Positions 50,309 through 52,198 of a stretch of 52,198 nt of DNA are shown here, piece by piece. The stretch spans positions 1-52,198 of the forward strand of contig CAJTHM010000030.1 in the NCBI GenBank assembly GCA_910576125.1, given 5' to 3'. The first letter of the stretch is position 1; every line of letters starts with the position of its first letter. The notes under the pieces are model-generated. The model worked only from the letters and a program-made list of their open reading frames with translations, was not told the DNA's origin and made no database searches. The stretch comes from Lachnospiraceae bacterium. Its GTDB lineage: Bacteria > Bacillota > Clostridia > Lachnospirales > Lachnospiraceae. Position numbers and translations under genes: made by a program.

Positions 50309-50638
50309 ATGAACGGACGCAAAAGAACGGTGCAAATCAAATTCAGAGTGACGGAAGCGGAACGGGATTTAATACTGGAAAAAATGAAGCTCGTACCCAC
50401 CCGGAACATGGCGGCATATCTGCGGAAGATTGCCATTGACGGGTATATCATTCAGATAGACCATGCCGATATAAAGGCAATGACCGCAGAGATACAGAAA
50501 ATCGGTGTCAACGTCAACCAGATAGCACGCCGCGTAAACGCGACGGGGAACGCATACCAAGAGGACATAGAGGAAATAAAGGGGGTGCTTGCGGAGATAT
50601 GGCGGTTACAAAGATTAAGCCTATTAAAAGCACTCTAA
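50309..50638 (+). CDS. mobC: MobC-family relaxosome protein
   Basis: A 109-residue protein: VQIKFRVTEAERDLILEKMKLVPTRNMAAYLRKIAIDGYIIQIDHADIKAMTAEIQKIGVNVNQIARRVNATGN is the ribbon-helix-helix plus MobC helical domain. It binds oriT and helps the relaxase. AAAGGAAAGGAGCGAATAC precedes ATG 50309. It overlaps the relaxase gene by 40 bases. Confidence 0.92.
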   Translation: MNGRKRTVQIKFRVTEAERDLILEKMKLVPTRNMAAYLRKIAIDGYIIQIDHADIKAMTAEIQKIGVNVNQIARRVNATGNAYQEDIEEIKGVLAEIWRLQRLSLLKAL

Positions 50639-51945
50639 GCAAAGCCCTTGACTATATCGAAAACCCGGACAAGACGGACGGAAAAATGCTTGTGTCCTCT
50701 TTCGGCTGCTCCTATGAAACGGCAGATATTGAATTTGAATATACCTTGTCCCAAGCACTCCAAAAGGGGAACAATTTAGCCTTTCATCTGATACAGTCCT
50801 TTGAGCCGGGGGAAGTCGATTATCAGAAAGCCCATGAAATCGGAAAGCAGCTTGCCGACGCGGTAACAAAGGGGCAGCATGAATATGTACTCACGACGCA
50901 CATTGACAAAGGACACGTCCACAATCACATTATTTTCTGCGCCGTAAATTTCGTAGACCACCGCAAATATAATTCCAACAAAAGGAGCTATTACGGCATA
51001 CGGAACATGAGCGACAAGCTGTGTCGGGAAAATGGCTTGTCCGTCGTCGTTCCCGGCAAGGGCAGCAAGGGAAAGAGCTATGCGGAGTACCAGGCAGAAA
51101 AGACGGGTACAAGTTGGAAAGGCAAGCTAAAGATTGCCGTTGACGCGCTTATCCCCCAAGTTTCCAGTTTTGAGGAATTGTTGCAGCGGTTACAGGCGGC
51201 GGGCTATGAGATAAAGCCGGGGAAATATGTGTCATGCCGCGCCCCCGGACAGGAACGCTTCACCCGTCTTAAAACCCTCGGCGCGGATTATACAGAGGAA
51301 GCCATAAGGGAACGGATAGCGGGCAGACGGGCAAAGGCGGCGAAAGCCCCCAGAGAGCAGCGCGGCGTTTCGCTGCTTATCGACATTGAGAACAGTATCA
51401 AGGCGGCGCAGAGTAAGGGCTATGAACAGTGGGCGAAAATCCACAATCTGAAACAGGCAGCAAAGACCATGAATTTCTTGACGGAACATAAGATTGAACA
51501 GTACGCGGATTTAGTCAGCCGGATTGAAGAAATGGCAGCGGAAAGCGGACAGGCGGCAGACGCATTGAAGGACGCGGAAAAGCGGCTTGCGGACATGGCG
51601 GTGCTTATCAAGAATGTTTCCACCTACCAAAAGACAAAGCCCGTCTATGACGCATACCGCAAGGCAAGGAACAGGGAGAAGTACCGCGCCGGACAGGAAC
51701 AGGCGATTATCCTACATGAAGCCGCCGCAAGGTCGCTGAAAGCGGCGGGCATTGCAAAGCTCCCGAACCTTGCCGCGCTGCAATCGGAATATGAAGCCCT
51801 CCAAGCGCAGAAAGAAGCCCTTTATGCCGACTATGGGAAGCTGAAAAAGAAAGTCCGGGAATACGATATTATCAAGCAGAACATTGACAGCATTTTACAG
51901 GCAGACAGGCAGCCGGAACGGGAAAAGGGAACAGAGCGCGGATAA
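50599..51945 (+). CDS. MOBP-family relaxase
   Basis: A 448-residue relaxase. The N-terminal part has TKIKPIKSTLSKALDYIENPDKT, a likely catalytic Tyr region, and the metal-binding motif YVLTTHIDKGHVHNHIIFCAVNF (HxDKxHxHNH). A central NTF2-like/Gly-rich linker (GKGSKGKSYAEYQAEKTGTSWK) and a C-terminal coiled coil follow. It nicks oriT and pilots the strand. Coupled to mobC by overlap. Typical of Tn1549-like and related elements. Confidence 0.92.
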   Translation: MAVTKIKPIKSTLSKALDYIENPDKTDGKMLVSSFGCSYETADIEFEYTLSQALQKGNNLAFHLIQSFEPGEVDYQKAHEIGKQLADAVTKGQHEYVLTTHIDKGHVHNHIIFCAVNFVDHRKYNSNKRSYYGIRNMSDKLCRENGLSVVVPGKGSKGKSYAEYQAEKTGTSWKGKLKIAVDALIPQVSSFEELLQRLQAAGYEIKPGKYVSCRAPGQERFTRLKTLGADYTEEAIRERIAGRRAKAAKAPREQRGVSLLIDIENSIKAAQSKGYEQWAKIHNLKQAAKTMNFLTEHKIEQYADLVSRIEEMAAESGQAADALKDAEKRLADMAVLIKNVSTYQKTKPVYDAYRKARNREKYRAGQEQAIILHEAAARSLKAAGIAKLPNLAALQSEYEALQAQKEALYADYGKLKKKVREYDIIKQNIDSILQADRQPEREKGTERG

Positions 51946-52008
51946 GGATAGCAAAATCCCCGCCGCTGTGCTATGATAGGGCTATCAAAAAGCAGAGGAG
52001 CGTTGAGC

Positions 52009-52198
52009 ATGGAAAACCAGAAAATGCCGGAATATGAAACCATACGCGCCGCCGTTGCCGGGGAAAAATGGGCGGTGGAGAAAGTCGTGGAGTGCTACAA
52101 GGACGAAATCGACAGGCTATCGACGGTAGCGGTCAGACAGCCGGACGGAAGCACGAAACAGGAAATCAACGAAGATATGCGCCAGTCTATCACAAAGA
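52009..52198 (+). CDS. Helix-turn-helix protein, start only (runs off window)
   Basis: ATG 52009 with GCAGAGGAGCGTTGAGC upstream begins MENQKMPEYETIRAAVAGEKWAVEKVVECYKDEIDRLSTVAVRQPDG. It resembles Orf8-type helix-turn-helix proteins of conjugative elements and is incomplete at the window edge. A TATGAT lies at 51973-51978. Confidence 0.65.
   Translation, partial: MENQKMPEYETIRAAVAGEKWAVEKVVECYKDEIDRLSTVAVRQPDGSTKQEINEDMRQSITK

Larger units (their letters stand above)
38485..52198. mobile_element. Outer integrative mobilisable element (serine-recombinase type), continuing past window
   Basis: The boundary is the truncation of an XRE gene at about 38485. Gene content up to 44480 is ant(6)-type resistance gene, P-loop kinase, XRE repressor, Cys-rich VLP protein, RepA, MobV relaxase, a small TnpW-like protein and the first 67 codons of a large serine recombinase. 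It resembles Tn4451/Tn6218-like mobilisable elements. Its right end and the remainder of the recombinase are not in the window because a second element is inserted in it. Confidence 0.7.
44469..52198. mobile_element. Inner integrative element inserted in the outer recombinase gene, continuing past window
   Basis: Starts at the GA near 44469, inside the coding sequence of the outer serine recombinase. It carries a complete serine recombinase (minus), TnpW, Tn916-like Orf8, Orf7 and Orf9 regulators, an RlmN/Cfr-like methyltransferase with a tet-style leader, MobC and a MOBP relaxase. The right end was not reached. Confidence 0.8.

Overview
The window looks like chromosomal DNA of a gut Lachnospiraceae-type Firmicute (Clostridia). 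Genes have strong GGAGG ribosome binding sites and mid-range base composition. The left half carries a hexuronate/glycoside utilisation locus, a perfect cre (CcpA) site and YtrA-type, BlaI-type and ECF regulatory cassettes. The right half is a nest of integrative elements typical of this family. No rRNA, tRNA or CRISPR array was seen.

Layout. 0-5 kb is a scrap zone: a 5'-truncated winged-helix gene, a YCII-domain gene, a complete IS21-family element (istA/istB) and a 5'-truncated flotillin. 4.9-17.1 kb is a carbohydrate locus: HAD phosphatase and AraC regulator (minus), then GH2 glycosidase, GPH-type sugar symporter, TM2 protein, GH3 glycosidase, mannonate dehydratase (uxuA) and a fructuronate/mannonate oxidoreductase (uxuB) on plus. 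Together they suggest import and cleavage of beta-glucuronide-type sugars and entry of uronate into the Entner-Doudoroff route. 17.4-21.4 kb is a minus-strand operon of ECF sigma factor, zinc-finger anti-sigma factor, membrane protein, FtsX-like permease, ABC ATPase and a 51-residue membrane peptide. 21.5-25.2 kb holds small accessory genes and remnants (HicB remnant, CD3324-like protein, GNATs, methyltransferase, histidine phosphatase) and a 176-bp MITE-like element with a 6-bp target duplication. 25.3-29.7 kb is a YtrA-type ABC locus with an operator-like promoter, two ATPases, two membrane proteins and minisatellites. 29.8-38.4 kb has an AAC(3)-family acetyltransferase, an Rpn nuclease/transposase, an ankyrin protein, an APH-like kinase, a BlaI/BlaR1-like pair and a PemK/MazF-like toxin gene interrupted by an amber codon and preceded by a structured non-coding leader.

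From about 38.5 kb an integrative mobilisable element interrupts an XRE gene. It carries ant(6)-type streptomycin adenylyltransferase, a P-loop kinase, its XRE repressor, a Cys-rich VLP protein, RepA, a MobV relaxase, a small TnpW-like protein and a large serine recombinase. That recombinase gene is itself cut after about 67 codons by a second element running past the right edge. The second element encodes another large serine recombinase, TnpW, Tn916-like Orf8/Orf7/Orf9 regulators, an RlmN/Cfr-family 23S rRNA methyltransferase behind a tet(M)-style attenuator leader (with no tet gene), MobC and a MOBP relaxase.

The points most worth a second look are the tet-style attenuator now serving an RlmN/Cfr-like gene, the recombinase-in-recombinase nesting, and the covarying RNA hairpins upstream of the MazF-like gene, which resemble a type III toxin-antitoxin layout. 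All functions were assigned by reading the sequence; no database search was run.
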